Of a stretch of 64,000 nt of DNA, positions 22,653-33,662 are shown piece after piece. Source of the stretch: Ascaphus truei. Taxonomy: Eukaryota; Chordata; Amphibia; Anura; Ascaphidae. A program made the translations under genes and the position numbers. Every line of letters begins with the position of its first letter. The first letter of the stretch is position 1. The notes under the pieces are model-generated. The model was not told the DNA's origin and made no database searches. It saw nothing but the letters and a program-made list of their open reading frames with translations. Where the stretch lies: NCBI GenBank assembly GCA_036426205.1, contig CM071571.1:116400502-116464501 (forward strand), in the 5' to 3' direction.

Positions 22653-23340
22653 TTTGTCATGCCTGTATGCCCGCAGACCAAGCTAGACCCCAGTACTGAG
22701 GTGGGAACGGTATGATACCACACACCCACAGCAGTGGGAGCAAGCCCAGAGTGTGGTATAGCGTTGCTGGGCCTTTTGAAAGAGTTGTTAGCATATACTT
22801 GCAACGCTTGGGAGTGTCCATGAGAATAGTCGTGTCCGTTTGCCAATGTTCAGGGGATCCAGAGAGTAGAGTCATCAGAGAGCAAGCCAGGTCCTAGGAA
22901 GCCAGAGGTCAGCGAAGTCATATGCGTAGCAGGGTTCAAGGGGTAACCAGAGAGCAGAGTAGTCCAGGGAGAGCAGGGGTCAAAAGCCAGGGAAATCCAA
23001 AGTAACACAGGAGCAGGTATTCACAGGAGCACAGAGGGAGCACAGCACAGGACAGGTAACATACAGGGAAACAGGAACTATGAAGAGCGAGGAAGAGGTG
23101 GACAGACGGGGATTATAAAGGGAGGTGCACCAATGGTAGAGAGGGGAGGAGTAGAGAGAGAAGTGGGCTTATTTTGATCTGGTTTAAAACTGATTGGCTG
23201 GCAAAGCCGGCCAATTCAGTTGAACAGCAATTCTACTTGTTGCCAAGTAGAACAAAGAAAAAACAGTCAAACAAATATTCAAAAGAAGACCAACAAGTGC
23301 ACTGTTGAAGTGCACTTAAAGCAGAAGGGTTAACTCTAAA
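22653..23340. repeat. LTR-like, purine-rich repeat (possible Gypsy LTR)
   Basis: Starts TGTCATGCCTGTATGCCC and contains repeated AGCAGGGGTCAAAAGCCAGG-like purine-rich phrases and TTATAAAGGG (23116). Similar composition occurs in the Gypsy LTR at 27905-28722. Ends and strand were not fixed, and part could be 3' UTR of the adjoining LINE. Confidence 0.4.
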
Positions 23341-23346
23341 GAACCC

Positions 23347-26340
23347 TTAATGGGGGATACCGAGCAGAGCACCCCGCCTAATGCCCACTGGGAGGCAAAT
23401 TCTGAAACCGTCCCAGTAGACTCGGCGTACGAGTACTCTGCCCGAATACGGGAGTGCACCAGCGCCCGGAACATGACCACGATGTTTGTTGGGACCCCCC
23501 TTCAAACACTGCCTCCTGGTTTTACAAATGGCTACCTTAGCCAATGCCAGGAGCAGGTTGACCAGGAGATCCCTAGGCTTATCATTCCGGGACACTGGGC
23601 ACCCAAAAATAAAAAGATGAGGGGAGAAGTGTAGCAAGAACTGCAGGAGAAGGCTCCTCAAGAAGGAAAAGAGGGGCTGCAGTCTGGCGCAACTCGAATA
23701 AATGTGATATACGGACTACCGCTCGCCACAAAAGGGACAGGCGGCGGGGGAGTCCGTGAAATGTGCCAAATACTCTCCTGTGCTCAGTGCACCGTGGAGG
23801 ACCCTCCAACTCAAATCCCCGGCGGGACGGGGAACCAAGGATGAATAGAGTTCCCTCCACCGGGGTCTCTCGCCCTCGTTCGCAGGAAATACCCGCCTCC
23901 AGAAAGTATCTGGGCGGGTGACAAGTGCGAGGTAGTGCACTATATGGAGCACTAGAGAATACAGGACTTTCCTCGGCATGCCGCGGAAACATGCCGGGGA
24001 CATATCCCCCAACCTACTGAGGTTGAGGGAGAGAAGAGCCCGAGGGGGTTGCCGTGGCTTTGGTTCCACGCAAAGATCCGGAGAGCTGAATTTGATAGGT
24101 TGACAAGGCTCTTCGGTCTGCAATACCCCCTCAATGAAGGTGCGTGAGTCGGGGTGGATGGCATCTTTAATCTCCCGGATCAAACGATGAGGGACGCGGG
24201 CAGTACGCAGACCCATACGGGGCGCGAGCACCTCTGCCCTTACCCAGTCTCGCCGCCCAAAGTCCAGGAGATCCCCGACTCTGGTCACCTGCGCCAGGAT
24301 TAGCCGGCGGCAAACAGAGGGTGAATCCAACATCTGAGCCCCCACTGTCGGATTATACAGCAGGGGCTCAGCGAGGAAATCAACCCCCCCGCCTGTTCCT
24401 TCCTGGTCGCGGAGACCAGTTTCCAGGCCTTAAGTAAGTCCCGGTAGTATGCCGGCAGCACCGAGAGGTCTCTACCTAAACCCTCGGGCCTGATGATAAA
24501 CAGTTGCCGGTCATACCTCATATTGCGCAGCTGGCGAAAGAAACTGGTCACCAGCTGGCACCACTGCGGAGACGGATCAGCGAATAGGTATCTCTGCAGG
24601 TATTGGAGGCGGAAAGTGTGTAACTGGGAACGGACACACACCACTCCCTGTCCACCTTCCTCCAAAGGGAGACATGCAACTCCCGCAGAGACCCAATGCT
24701 TCCCCATCCAGAGGAAATCCATCAACCTCCTCTGGATCTTGTTGATAAATTCGGGGGTTGGACCCATGGCTATCAGCCGGTGCCATAACTGACTGGCCAC
24801 CAGCTGATTAATCACCAGTGTTCTTCCTCTAAGGGAAAGCATTCGCGACAGATACACTCATGACCCCAGATGAGCAATGACCCGTTCTTCAAGATCACTG
24901 AAGTTTTCTTGGGCCGGATCCTCCGCAGCAGACAGGTAGACTCCCAGATACTTGAGAGTATCGCTCTCCCACGAGACATTCCGAAACGCGGGGGGCAAGG
25001 AGTTCACCTGTAAAGGACCCACCAAATTGCCAGAGCACTTGGACAAGTTGATCCGAGCAGAAAAGGCCGCGGTGTAGACCTCCTGGCACGCTTGTGCCCG
25101 CTCTAGATCATCTAGGTCCTGGGCCACAAGGAGCACGTCATCGGCATAAGCCGACAGGACTACCCGCATGTCGGACTCCCGCAGCACCAGCCCAGTGAGC
25201 CTCCTCCTCAGTAGGTAGAGGAAGGGCTCAATGGCCAGCGCGTACAGTTGCCCAGACAGGGGGAACCCTTGAAGTACTCCCTGACCAAACACAAAAGGTG
25301 CCGTCAGAGACCAATTGATCTTCACCAGACACTCTGCAGAGGCGTACAACATCTGGAGAAAGCCCACAAATTGTGGGCCGAAGCCAAACTCCCGCAGGGT
25401 CTGCATGAGGTAACGGTGATCTACCCTGTCAAACGCCTTCTCCTGATTTAGGGACAGGAGGGCGAGTGACAGACCAGTCCTCTGCGCGTTATGTAGCAGG
25501 TCCCGGACCAGAAAAATGTTGTCATGAATACTCCGGCCCGGGACAGTATAGGACTGGTCGGGGTGAATCACCTCTGCCAGCACTGACTTGAGCCTCAGCG
25601 AGAGCGCTTTGGCTACGATCTTATAGTCCGTGCTTAGCAGTGAGACCGGTCGCCAGTTAGAGATCTGGCGGAAATCCCCCTTCTTCGGCAGCAAAAACAG
25701 TATTGCCCGTCGACACGAAAGGGGCATCTCACCGGTCTCCAGGGCTTCAGCCAGGACCTCGGTGAAATCAGGTCCCAGCATCTCCCAGAAAAACCGGAAG
25801 AACTCCACAGTCAGCTCGTCTAGCCCCGGCGTTTTTCCGCGGGACATGAGACTGAAGGCTTCAGAGAGCTCGGCCAGAGTCAAAGGTAGCACAAGCCGCT
25901 CCCTTCCACCCTCGCCGACCGTGGGAAGCCCCTCCCATAAGACTCTGAATGCGTCTGGCTGGATGGACTCCGGAGAGAAAAGGTCTACGTAGAATCTCCG
26001 GGTTCTGTCCCGGATGCTCTCCTGCGACCCATCTCCCGAAGGAAGTGGATGCGGGGTCGCACATACGCCCCCGAGCTCTCCGATCTTCCATGTCCCGGAG
26101 AGCGCACTTCCTCTCCACGTACGCACACTGCAGGTATTGGTCTCCTGCCACAGACAGCCCGGGGTGGGATGTTCAGGGGTAGCTGGTGGCGGTATGGCAG
26201 AGGTCGCGGTCTCCCTAGTGTCCTCGGGGGCCAACGAGGCACACAGTGCCCTCCTGGTCTCCTCTACCACCATGCGAACAAACGGGATGCCACGGGCATT
26301 CACATTAATCGCGGGAGGGCACTTTTCAGCAAGTACCTAA
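23347..26340 (-). pseudogene. Tx1 LINE ORF2 (RT and C-terminal domains; AP endonuclease missing)
   Basis: Begins INVNARGIPF, then directly enters the pre-RT linker (TRRFYVDLFSPE) and RT: RGKTPGLDELTVEF, LLPKKGDFRQISNWRPVSLL, DQSYTVPGRSIHDN, NQEKAFDRVDH (about 25440), FPLSGQLYALAIEP and YADD at 25137-25148. C-terminal blocks follow (LSLRGRTLVINQLV, LPLEEGGQGV, TRVGDLLDFGRRDW, SLVPRPAGDLSWR with a Cys-rich CPFCGER, and KPRDLLVNLLLALAKVAI near 23530). Damage: a TGA in place of a Trp codon at 24858-24860 and frame changes near 24320, 23730-23660 and upstream of 25980. The roughly 230-residue AP endonuclease expected before the RT is absent, so an internal deletion is inferred. Confidence 0.9.
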
Positions 26341-26509
26341 TAGGGAGGGTCCAGCCCAGCAGTCGCCTCCAACAAAGTGCCCGACCAAAACTCCTCACCA
26401 GGAGAGCTCACATCTGGCATCTCCCAGATGCAAAATGAAGTGCTCGCTAAAACACCCTCACCCACACCCGCCTCCGCCGCTCCATCCTCCAAACCCCCAA
26501 CCACGGGGG

Positions 26510-26850
26510 TCAGCCCTAGCCCATCCCCTTCTTCGGTGACACAAACCGGGGCTCAGCCTCAGGTGTGCCACCCGAAGGCGGCACAGCCGGAGGGGGATCC
26601 TGGCCGACCTCCGAGTCCCCGAAGACAACTGTGTCCGGCGCGGCAGATTCACCGAAACACAAGTCCCCGGGGGATGTTCTCCAACTGGGAGGGGTGTTGG
26701 AAGGCTCCCCAACGTCCATTTCTAGGAGCAAAGCCTCATGTTGTTGAGCACTTTGATCTTCCACCCCAGGGACGCCGGGTACCTCCTCCTGCATTCCCTC
26801 CAGATCTTCTCTCTGCGGGGGCCTTTCTCAGCCTTAAAGTGGGTGGCTAA
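26510..26850 (-). pseudogene. LINE ORF1 C-terminal remainder
   Basis: Minus-strand coding resumes with FKAEKGPRRE and, after a slip, GMQEEVPGVPGVEDQSAQQH, an acidic Pro-rich tail ending VSPKKGMG. Composition continues the acidic tail of ORF1 interrupted at 28724 by the Gypsy insertion. Confidence 0.5.
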
Positions 26851-26864
26851 AGTGGTGGTGTGAA

Positions 26865-27902
26865 AATTCTCGCCGGTTAGTGTAATGGGGACTAAGATCC
26901 TAGTTGGCAATATTTTCCCTTTGGTAGGGGAGGTAGAAAGTGTTCCCAGTGTGATTCCCCTGGACCTCACTGGGAGTTGGGGCGTTTCCTGACTTGTGGG
27001 GGCAATTGAGTACCTGATGTCCGGAGTTGCCACAGTACAGACAGAGACCAGCGCTGCGTCAGTGCTGTTTCTCACTGGAGGGCAACTTATTGCCGCCAAG
27101 TTGCATGGGCATGGGATATCTGGCGGGAGTGGTTCAGCGGTACCGGAATAGAGACTGTGGAATCTTGGAGTGGCTTGTCGTGATGGGGTCTTTTGGATCT
27201 CCTCTCCTGCAATCGTTGTCAATGTGGATGCATAGGGCGATGAGTTTTTAGAGATTGGTGGGATGTTCTAGTGCGGCGAGCTCGTCCTTTAGGGGCTCAG
27301 AGAGACCTTGCCAGAAGGCGGGCATCAACGTCTCGTCGTTCCATCCAGTCTCAGCGGATATAGTGCGGAACTCAGGCATATCTAGCAGCGGGGCGATTTC
27401 CCTGGGAAATGTGCAAAAGAGAAGAAGCAGTTACCTTGCGGCCAGGCGTGTTGAACACTCAGCGGAATTCCCAGCTAAATTGTGCGATATCATGGGTGAG
27501 ATCTGATCTCCGTTCCCAGATGGGTGAGACCAAGGCCAGGGCATCATCGGAAAGCAGCGAAATAATGTACGCCACATTGGATCTTTGAGAAATAAATTGA
27601 AAAGGCATTAACTCGAATTGAAAGAAGCATTGGTTCAAAAATCCCCGGCAACTATCTGGGTCGCCACTATAACGATTGGGTGTTGGAAGTAGTGGCTCAG
27701 AGGTCGTGGTCATGGACACCGAAGTAAGTACAGGGGCAGAAGCCCCCGAAGGGACAGGACTAGGAGGAGAGGTTTGCGCCCGGTCAGTGAGAGACAGGAG
27801 GTCGTTTTGTTCTAAATATTTTTCAATATTGGTCAACATGCTAGAGTGCGTCCTCAAGACTCGCCCCACCTCAGCGGGGTCCATGTTTGTAGGGCTGAGC
27901 AT
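26865..27902 (-). pseudogene. Gypsy gag and start of protease
   Basis: Starts MLSPTNMDPAEVGRVL at 27902, right after the LTR. The gag core LLPTPNRYSGDPDSCRGF and NQCFFQFELMPFQF with SDDALALVSPIWERR matches Gypsy gag proteins of the type domesticated in vertebrate RTL/PEG10 genes. After about 27460 the frame changes several times. Near 26905 the residues RILVPITLTGENFHT resemble the N-terminus of a Gypsy protease, and the similarity stops there. Stops and slips make it non-functional. Confidence 0.8.
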
Positions 27903-27904
27903 AC

Positions 27905-28722
27905 TGTAACGGAGTGCTCACAACAAACAGGACGCAACCGCGCGGCCGAGGTGGGGATTGACAAAACACTACCCTCCAGCCGCGAGAGCGCGTCCAGAGT
28001 GTAGATTGGTAATGGTTAGCCGGGCCGGATTATAGAGGTCAGAATAGTAGAAGGTACTTGCCGAGGTCGGGGTTGGAGAGTTGCGGATCATCGAGGGTAC
28101 TTGCCGAGGTCGAGATTGGAGAGGTGCGGATCGTTGTAGGTAATTTGCCATGGTCGGGGTTGGAGAGGTGCGGATTGTCGTTGCTAAGCCAGTGTCAGGA
28201 GTAGAGAAGTACGGAGTCCAGAGAAAGACAAGGTCAGACAAGACGGAGCTAGGAACAGGATACACAGGTGCAAGGCAAGGAGGCATAAATTGCAGTAAGC
28301 ACTGTGCACTGAATGAAGTCTTATGCTCGGCCATCTTGCCAAGGGGCAGACTGAGCATATATAGTACCAGAAACCAATAGCAAGGCTGCAGGGGAAAGGC
28401 TTACCATTAGGCAGTACTGTGATAGGTGGGGAAGGAGTCCGTGGCAGCCGTGGTGAAATGCAGGGAAGTCAAAATCTGTTTGATGGCATGTGCGCACCGC
28501 CCGTGCGCAGTCCATGCACGCTGTGGGCCACCGACGGCATCACAGGGGTGGAGACCGGAGGTGGGGCCAGTGGTGAGAGTCTCTCCAGCCGCGCTGTGCC
28601 TGCGTGTGCACCGAGACTGACGGGAGGTGCCAGGGAGAGAGGGCTCGGCGAGACACCCGATCGCGGGTTGAGGTAGGATTATCCTGCGGGGTGCGTGACC
28701 CCGACGCTCACAGATCCTTACA
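27905..28722 (-). mobile_element. Gypsy 5' LTR
   Basis: Minus-strand sequence starts TGTAAGGATCTGTGAGC and ends CACTCCGTTACA (818 bp). A TATATAT-type box lies near 28360. Three diverged ~60-bp units containing GCCGAGGTCGGGGTTGGAGA (plus strand) lie at 28050-28180. Confidence 0.65.
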
Positions 28723-28723
28723 A

Positions 28724-30441
28724 CTAGCCACTCCCCAGGGAAGGAGCGGGGTGCTCTTCTGTATAGCAGATCTTCGAGGGGGGGGACTGCATATTTATGG
28801 GGTCCGGCTTACACTGGCTAATCCTAACCTGTGGGCCGGACAGGGCCACCCTGTGCGGAATTGATGTTGCATTCCGCTTCGGAGACTTCTGAGGGTGAAC
28901 GTAATATGGTTCACCCTCCTCGCCCTCCTCAATCACCCTCTTGTTCTTCGTTTTTGCTTTCCTCTTCCTGGGGATTGATTCCCCAAAAAAGGGTACCGCC
29001 ACCTCCTCAGCGGGAGCCTCCCACCGCTTCCCTGCACCCTGTACGGTGCTTACATTTGGGGTAGGGTGCTCCTGGGGGGAGACAGCGACAACAGAGGGTG
29101 ACATCTTCAGGGTAACTCTTTTCTTCTCCCTCTTTTTCCTGGGGAGAAGTGCAGACGTCACCGCCCGAGATGGGGCAGCGACATGGACCTGGGCCCTTGA
29201 GGGCTCCGCCGTGGTGGGCACAGCGGTACAGGGTGTCTCCTCCCAGGGGGGGGCAGCGACAACAGAGGGTGGCCGCTCCAGGGTGACCCCCTCCCTCTGC
29301 TCCCCGGGGAGAGGTGCAGATGTCACTGCTCAAGATGGGGCAGCGACATCTCCTGCGGTCCCAGGGGGGACCTGGGCCCCCGAGGACCCCTCTGTGGTGG
29401 GCGCAGATGTCACTGTTCGAGATGGGACAGCGACATCTCCTGCGGTCCCAGGGGGGACCTGGGCCCTCGAGGGGTTTTCCTTCTCCCTCTGTTCTTAGGG
29501 GAGAGGTACAGACGTCACTGTTCGGGATGGGACAGCGACATCTCTTGCGGTCCCTGGAGGGACCTGGGCCCTCGATTGCCCCGCTGTGGTGGGCACAGCG
29601 GCACCGGGTGTCTTGGCAGAGGGAGGGCGGGTGCAGGAGCTGAAGTGGGATTTCTATTCCCTTTGGGGCAACTCCTACGAGTGTGCCCCAGCTCCTTGCA
29701 CAAATAACACCTAACCCCCTCCGAGCCATAGAACACAGTGTATTGAATGCCCTCGTAGGGCACCCTAAAGGACCCCTCCACAGATTCTGTGCTCCCCGGC
29801 AGCAGCAGCTGTACCTGCCGCCTACATGAGAGCACATGCCTCAGCGCTCTATCCCTGCAGCCCAGCGGAATTTTTGTTATGGGAGATTTAATATCTCCCA
29901 GGGCTTGCAGGCGTGGGCGCATGAGGCTGTCTGGGATGAAGGGGGGCACATTGGACAGGATGATTTTTGTGCCTAACCCCTCCATGGGCTCTATGGGGAT
30001 GTAGGTCCCCCCTACACTGATGCCTTTCTCCATCAGGGTGTGGGTGGCAGCCAGCGTACGGAGGAAGAAAATGCCCCTCCCATACATCTTGCTGGCCGCC
30101 ACCACAGCAGAGGGACCCACAACGTCTGCCACAGCCCTCACATAGATCTCCATGTTGAGGCCAGGTGACATTGGGCACCTCACCCCAAGCTTCCTGCTCA
30201 CACCGGGCGTGGCCCCAGCATTGTTGTTGCTGGGGTCAACGCCTGCAGCTGCCAACTGCGCCCATGTTGGAACTGGGACTGCAGGGGTTAAACTGACAAC
30301 AGGAGCTGGGGGAGGTGTGGCCAGGGCACTGGATGTACCAGGCCTAGGGCTGTGGTTATTGATCCTAGGGGCCCCAGTTTTTGGGGTCCGATGTCCAGGT
30401 ATGGCCCCCATTGCTGCACTAGTCCTATTCCCCCCAGGCAT
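28724..30441 (-). pseudogene. Tx1 LINE ORF1 (nucleic-acid-binding protein with CCHC knuckle)
   Basis: Starts MPGGNRTSAAMGAIPGHR at 30441. A Pro/Ala-rich N-terminus (to about residue 90) is followed by an RRM-like region (RKLGVRCPMSPGLNMEIYV to KIILSNVPPFIPDSLM, residues about 115-190) and a zinc knuckle CYLCKELGHTRRSC (C-x2-C-x4-H-x4-C, about 29680). It presumably binds LINE RNA. A frameshift near 29500 leads into a long acidic tail with tandem repeats (29100-29540) and a basic patch PRKRKAKTKNKR (about 28950). The tail ends LGSG-stop at the Gypsy insertion. Confidence 0.8.
29100..29540 (-). repeat. In-frame minisatellite in the LINE ORF1 tail
   Basis: Tandem units of roughly 80-130 bp contain GCAGCGACATCTCCTGCGGT, GGGGACCTGGGCCC and GAGGTGCAGATGTCACTG. 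Units vary in length. They extend the disordered Pro/Ser/Val-rich tail of ORF1. Confidence 0.75.
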
Positions 30442-31610
30442 GATAAAATAAGCCTCTAAGTAAGGGGAGGAAATAGTGCTTAGGGAGAGAGATGCAGAGA
30501 GGAAACTGTCCCTTTAAGAACCAATTAACTATCTCTGCACAGGGAGGGGAAGAAAAACAGCTTTTTAAAACCTGCTGTAATCTTCTCTTTCTCCCCTTAT
30601 TATTTAACTCTCTCTCTTACAAGAAACCACACCACAATATTGAAGGTCTTAAAGTAAGACACAGAGCTCCCAAAAATGCAAATGACAAAAGGAAATCAGG
30701 CTTAAATTAAGGTGAAATTAGAAGAAAAAGAAACAACCAGGGGTGGGTGAGGTGAGAGGGGTTGAGACTACAGTTTCCAGCCAGCCACAGTGTAGCTTTG
30801 CTGGGTTGAATCACTGCAGCCTCTGGGTGAAAACCAAAAACGTTTTTTAAACCTGAAAAAGCACACAAAACCCTCTAAAAAAAACTCACAGTATACTCAC
30901 AGTATACTCCCCCACAGATCCACAGCAAAATATAACAAAGAAAGAAAGAATAAAGCTGATTCCTTACCAAATGCCTGGGAGCTCTTCACACACGCTTCTG
31001 AGTGAGAAGCTGGAGATAGGTCAGGGAGAGAAGAGGAGGAGACAGAAGAGGCAGTCATGGGAATGGCCTGAACAGCTTGGGAGACGGAGACAGGGAAATC
31101 CTGATAAGGAAAGTCTGTGCGTGCGGCCCCTGTAAGCTGAGGATGCGCGCGCACAGACTGCAACACAGGTGCGGCCCGCACGGAGCAGGGAAAGGCAGCA
31201 GGAGGGGGACAGAGCCAAGCAGTGGGAAACGCGGGCGAGGCCTGTGCCCGTGCGATGGCCCGCAAGGGCAGAGAGGAGCATGCACGCGCGTCCCCCGTGG
31301 GCAGAGGGGGCGCGCGCACCGGACGCGTCACTAGGCACGCGGGTAACACAGGCGGCGGAGGTAACAGGACGGATGGCACCACAGGGGAAGGTAAGGGAGC
31401 TACCGCGGGGGAGAGGGAGCGGGGAGGATTATGGCAGGGACTGTGGGAATGCGTAGGTATGCGAGACCTGCGGGGAACACGCTGCGGCAAGGGGAGAGAG
31501 GTAGACGGTGAAGGAGAGGAGTGAGAATGGACAGAAAGGATAATGGGAGATGGGAGAGAGGGAGAGGAAGAGGAAGGAATCTCCTGAGTCATCACACAAT
31601 TTCACTTATT
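30442..31610 (-). promoter_or_regulatory. LINE 5' region with a Pro/Ser-rich upstream ORF
   Basis: A GC-rich segment directly upstream of ORF1, expected to contain the LINE promoter. A 232-codon minus-strand frame at 30897-31595 is rich in Pro, Ser and Ala and ends in a hydrophobic stretch. It has no recognised domain and may be chance in GC-rich DNA or an ORF0-like frame. Confidence 0.4.
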
Positions 31611-31739
31611 AAAATCTTTAAAAGTGATTTGTCACCCATTGAGGACTCACAAGTCTGTCCCATCCCTGCCAATACATAATACCATTACAACAAATTGTCA
31701 ACACATTTCAGACAAGAAGGACACAATAACAGACAATAT

Positions 31740-33480
31740 ATCAGTTTATTTACTTTATTCATATATCACTATAGTGGCATACCAGTGAGAGCCACTATCT
31801 ACAATTCACATATACGATAATTAGTTCAAACATTTCATAGCAACTAGCAACCATCATTATAGCAACATGCCATGGCTTTCATTTATCCTGACAGCTCTGA
31901 TTGATACAATGCTGGCCACGATGTATTACATAGACCAGCCTCTCAATGCGCATGCGCTAAACCACTACAGGGGTTACCTGAGTTTAAATCGAGTGCTATA
32001 AATACCTTCTGGTAACATGGGATATCCCCCGAATACTTGGCCTTGAAAAAGCATACCCGCAAAACGCGCGCGTCGGCACCACGCAGTCACGTGCACGCGC
32101 AGAGCCCTCGCTCACAGACGCTGACTCTATGCGATCAGAGGAAGTCAGCATGGCTCAGCTGCGACACAACTAAGGGCTCTATACAGACCTGATGGTCCGA
32201 TGAGTCACAACCAGGGAACGATTTATTTATCTGGCAAATACTATTTATTTATATATATAAGGGAGTACTATCCTGCTACTATCCAATCATTACATTAAGA
32301 GATAGGATTTTACCTTAGTAGCCTACAGTACCCTATCCAGCAATTCACATCTGGGTGCCAGTTTCACACCATACATGGAGGAGTGCAGCACCAATTAGGC
32401 AAAGGTTTTAAACTATTAACCTGTTCACTGGTCCTATAAGGTGCAGCGCTTAGCAGCAACTCCTAATCTGTTCATATAGGAGTCTAAGCAGTGTCTTCAT
32501 TTTTATCAGTAATTCATTTTGAGTACTAGTGTCAACTAAGGATCTGCATATTTCAGATCCACTGTTCACACATGATATCTTCATGGTCCATTCTCTATAC
32601 TCACGCACAACCCACCCTAGCTGGCGTTAGTAAACATCATTTGGTGTACACCTACCAGCAATTGTAAAACAATACAATCATACCTTTAACTGACTGCAGT
32701 ATATAGCAGCACAGCGATAGGTTCTGTATTTCCTGTACACCAATTAGTACTCAATTACTGTGGCATTACATATATGATTATTACTATTGTTCCTAATAAA
32801 ACCTACCTCTAGCTAATCGCTCTATACGAAGGTTACTAGGGCCAGTGAATACACTAACACTGGACTTTACTATCCTATTTGACACTCCCCTGTAGTAATC
32901 TACCCCAAGAGTCTACACAACACTTGGTATTATTTAATATTTGTTTTAAACCCCATTGTTTTAACTAAGTTTTTGAATAAATATGTTTTAACCAATTCAC
33001 CATCTCACACAGGAATAGAGTGATACATAGGGGTTCTGTGTGTCTTTAGTATTACTCTTAATTTGTCCCTCAAAGCATCATTCCCTCCATTACAAGCTGT
33101 AGCGGGGGTATCTAACTAGTATACAAGATCTACGTTATAATAGCAGAAAGGTACCTGGATAATCTCATTAGAATTGGTTAAGGAGTTTGGCCTGTGGAGA
33201 GAGAACGCATGAACAAAAACACAAACACACAACCAAAGAGGTCACAAAGTCTAGTAGAAGCCTTCACTTCATTTGCTATGCACGTTCGTTCACTCATCCA
33301 AAATGGTTAAAACTAATAATTCTGTATTTTGCTTCCCTGTATTGCCCCAATGAGATTCCTGTTGGTTATTATCACAAAGTTATATTGTAAAACCTGTACA
33401 GTATGTGTGATAATGCTACTTTGAGGTGTATTGGCTCCCTAGAAAAGGACCTTTCAGGAGCTGGGAGCATAATAATTACA
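31740..33480. mobile_element. Probable PLE terminal (pseudo-LTR) fragment, no ORF
   Basis: Non-coding AT-rich sequence around the hammerhead-like motif. Assignment rests only on that motif; boundaries are unknown. Confidence 0.35.
32036..32085 (+). ncRNA. Degenerate hammerhead-like motif
   Basis: UUGAAAAA replaces CUGAUGAA, followed by a weak stem II (GC-AUACCC-GC), AAAA where GAAA is expected, a self-complementary CGCGCGCG and a UC cleavage-type end. The layout matches the other PLE motifs, but loss of G12 should inactivate it. It probably marks a PLE terminus spanning about 31.7-33.4 kb. Confidence 0.4.
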
Positions 33481-33492
33481 GACTGCATACAT

Positions 33493-33662
33493 AAAGAATG
33501 CACACAGCACACCAGGGATTAGGTAATTCAATATTAAATAAGATCTCAATGGATCATCTGGTTTAAATACCAGTTAAAAACTGATATTTTAACCTGAAGA
33601 TCCATTGAGATCTTATGAAATATTGAATTACCTAATCCCTGGTGCGCTGTGTGCATTCTTTT
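33493..33662. repeat. Near-perfect palindrome (~80-bp arms)
   Basis: AAAGAATGCACACAGC and CACCAGGGATTAGGTAATTC at the left are repeated inverted at the right end with few differences. The spacer of about 25 bp lies near 33570. The high identity suggests a young fold-back or MITE. Confidence 0.9.

Larger units (their letters stand above)
26860..28722 (-). mobile_element. Truncated Ty3/Gypsy element inserted in LINE ORF1
   Basis: One LTR (27905-28722), gag and the start of a protease-like region are present. Pol and the second LTR are missing, so it is 3' truncated. The right edge lies immediately after the LINE ORF1 codons at 28724. Confidence 0.75.
23341..31610 (-). mobile_element. Tx1-clade LINE, interrupted by a Gypsy fragment
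   Basis: Order on the minus strand: GC-rich 5' region (31610-30442), ORF1 (30441-28724), Gypsy insertion (28722-26860), ORF1 remainder (26850-26510) and ORF2 (about 26340-23347). ORF2 phrases match the Tx1 group of the L1 lineage. The element is longer than usual because of the insertion but lacks the nuclease domain of ORF2. Confidence 0.85.

Noticed and set aside
24960..24980. CCGAAACGCGGG as a ribozyme fragment
   Set aside because: It lies within conserved LINE ORF2 coding sequence and lacks the CUGAUGA strand.
28724..29837. Cys-rich minus-strand frame across the ORF1 tail as a separate gene
   Set aside because: It is an alternative frame of the minisatellite. The frame consistent with ORF1 composition and the basic patch is preferred.
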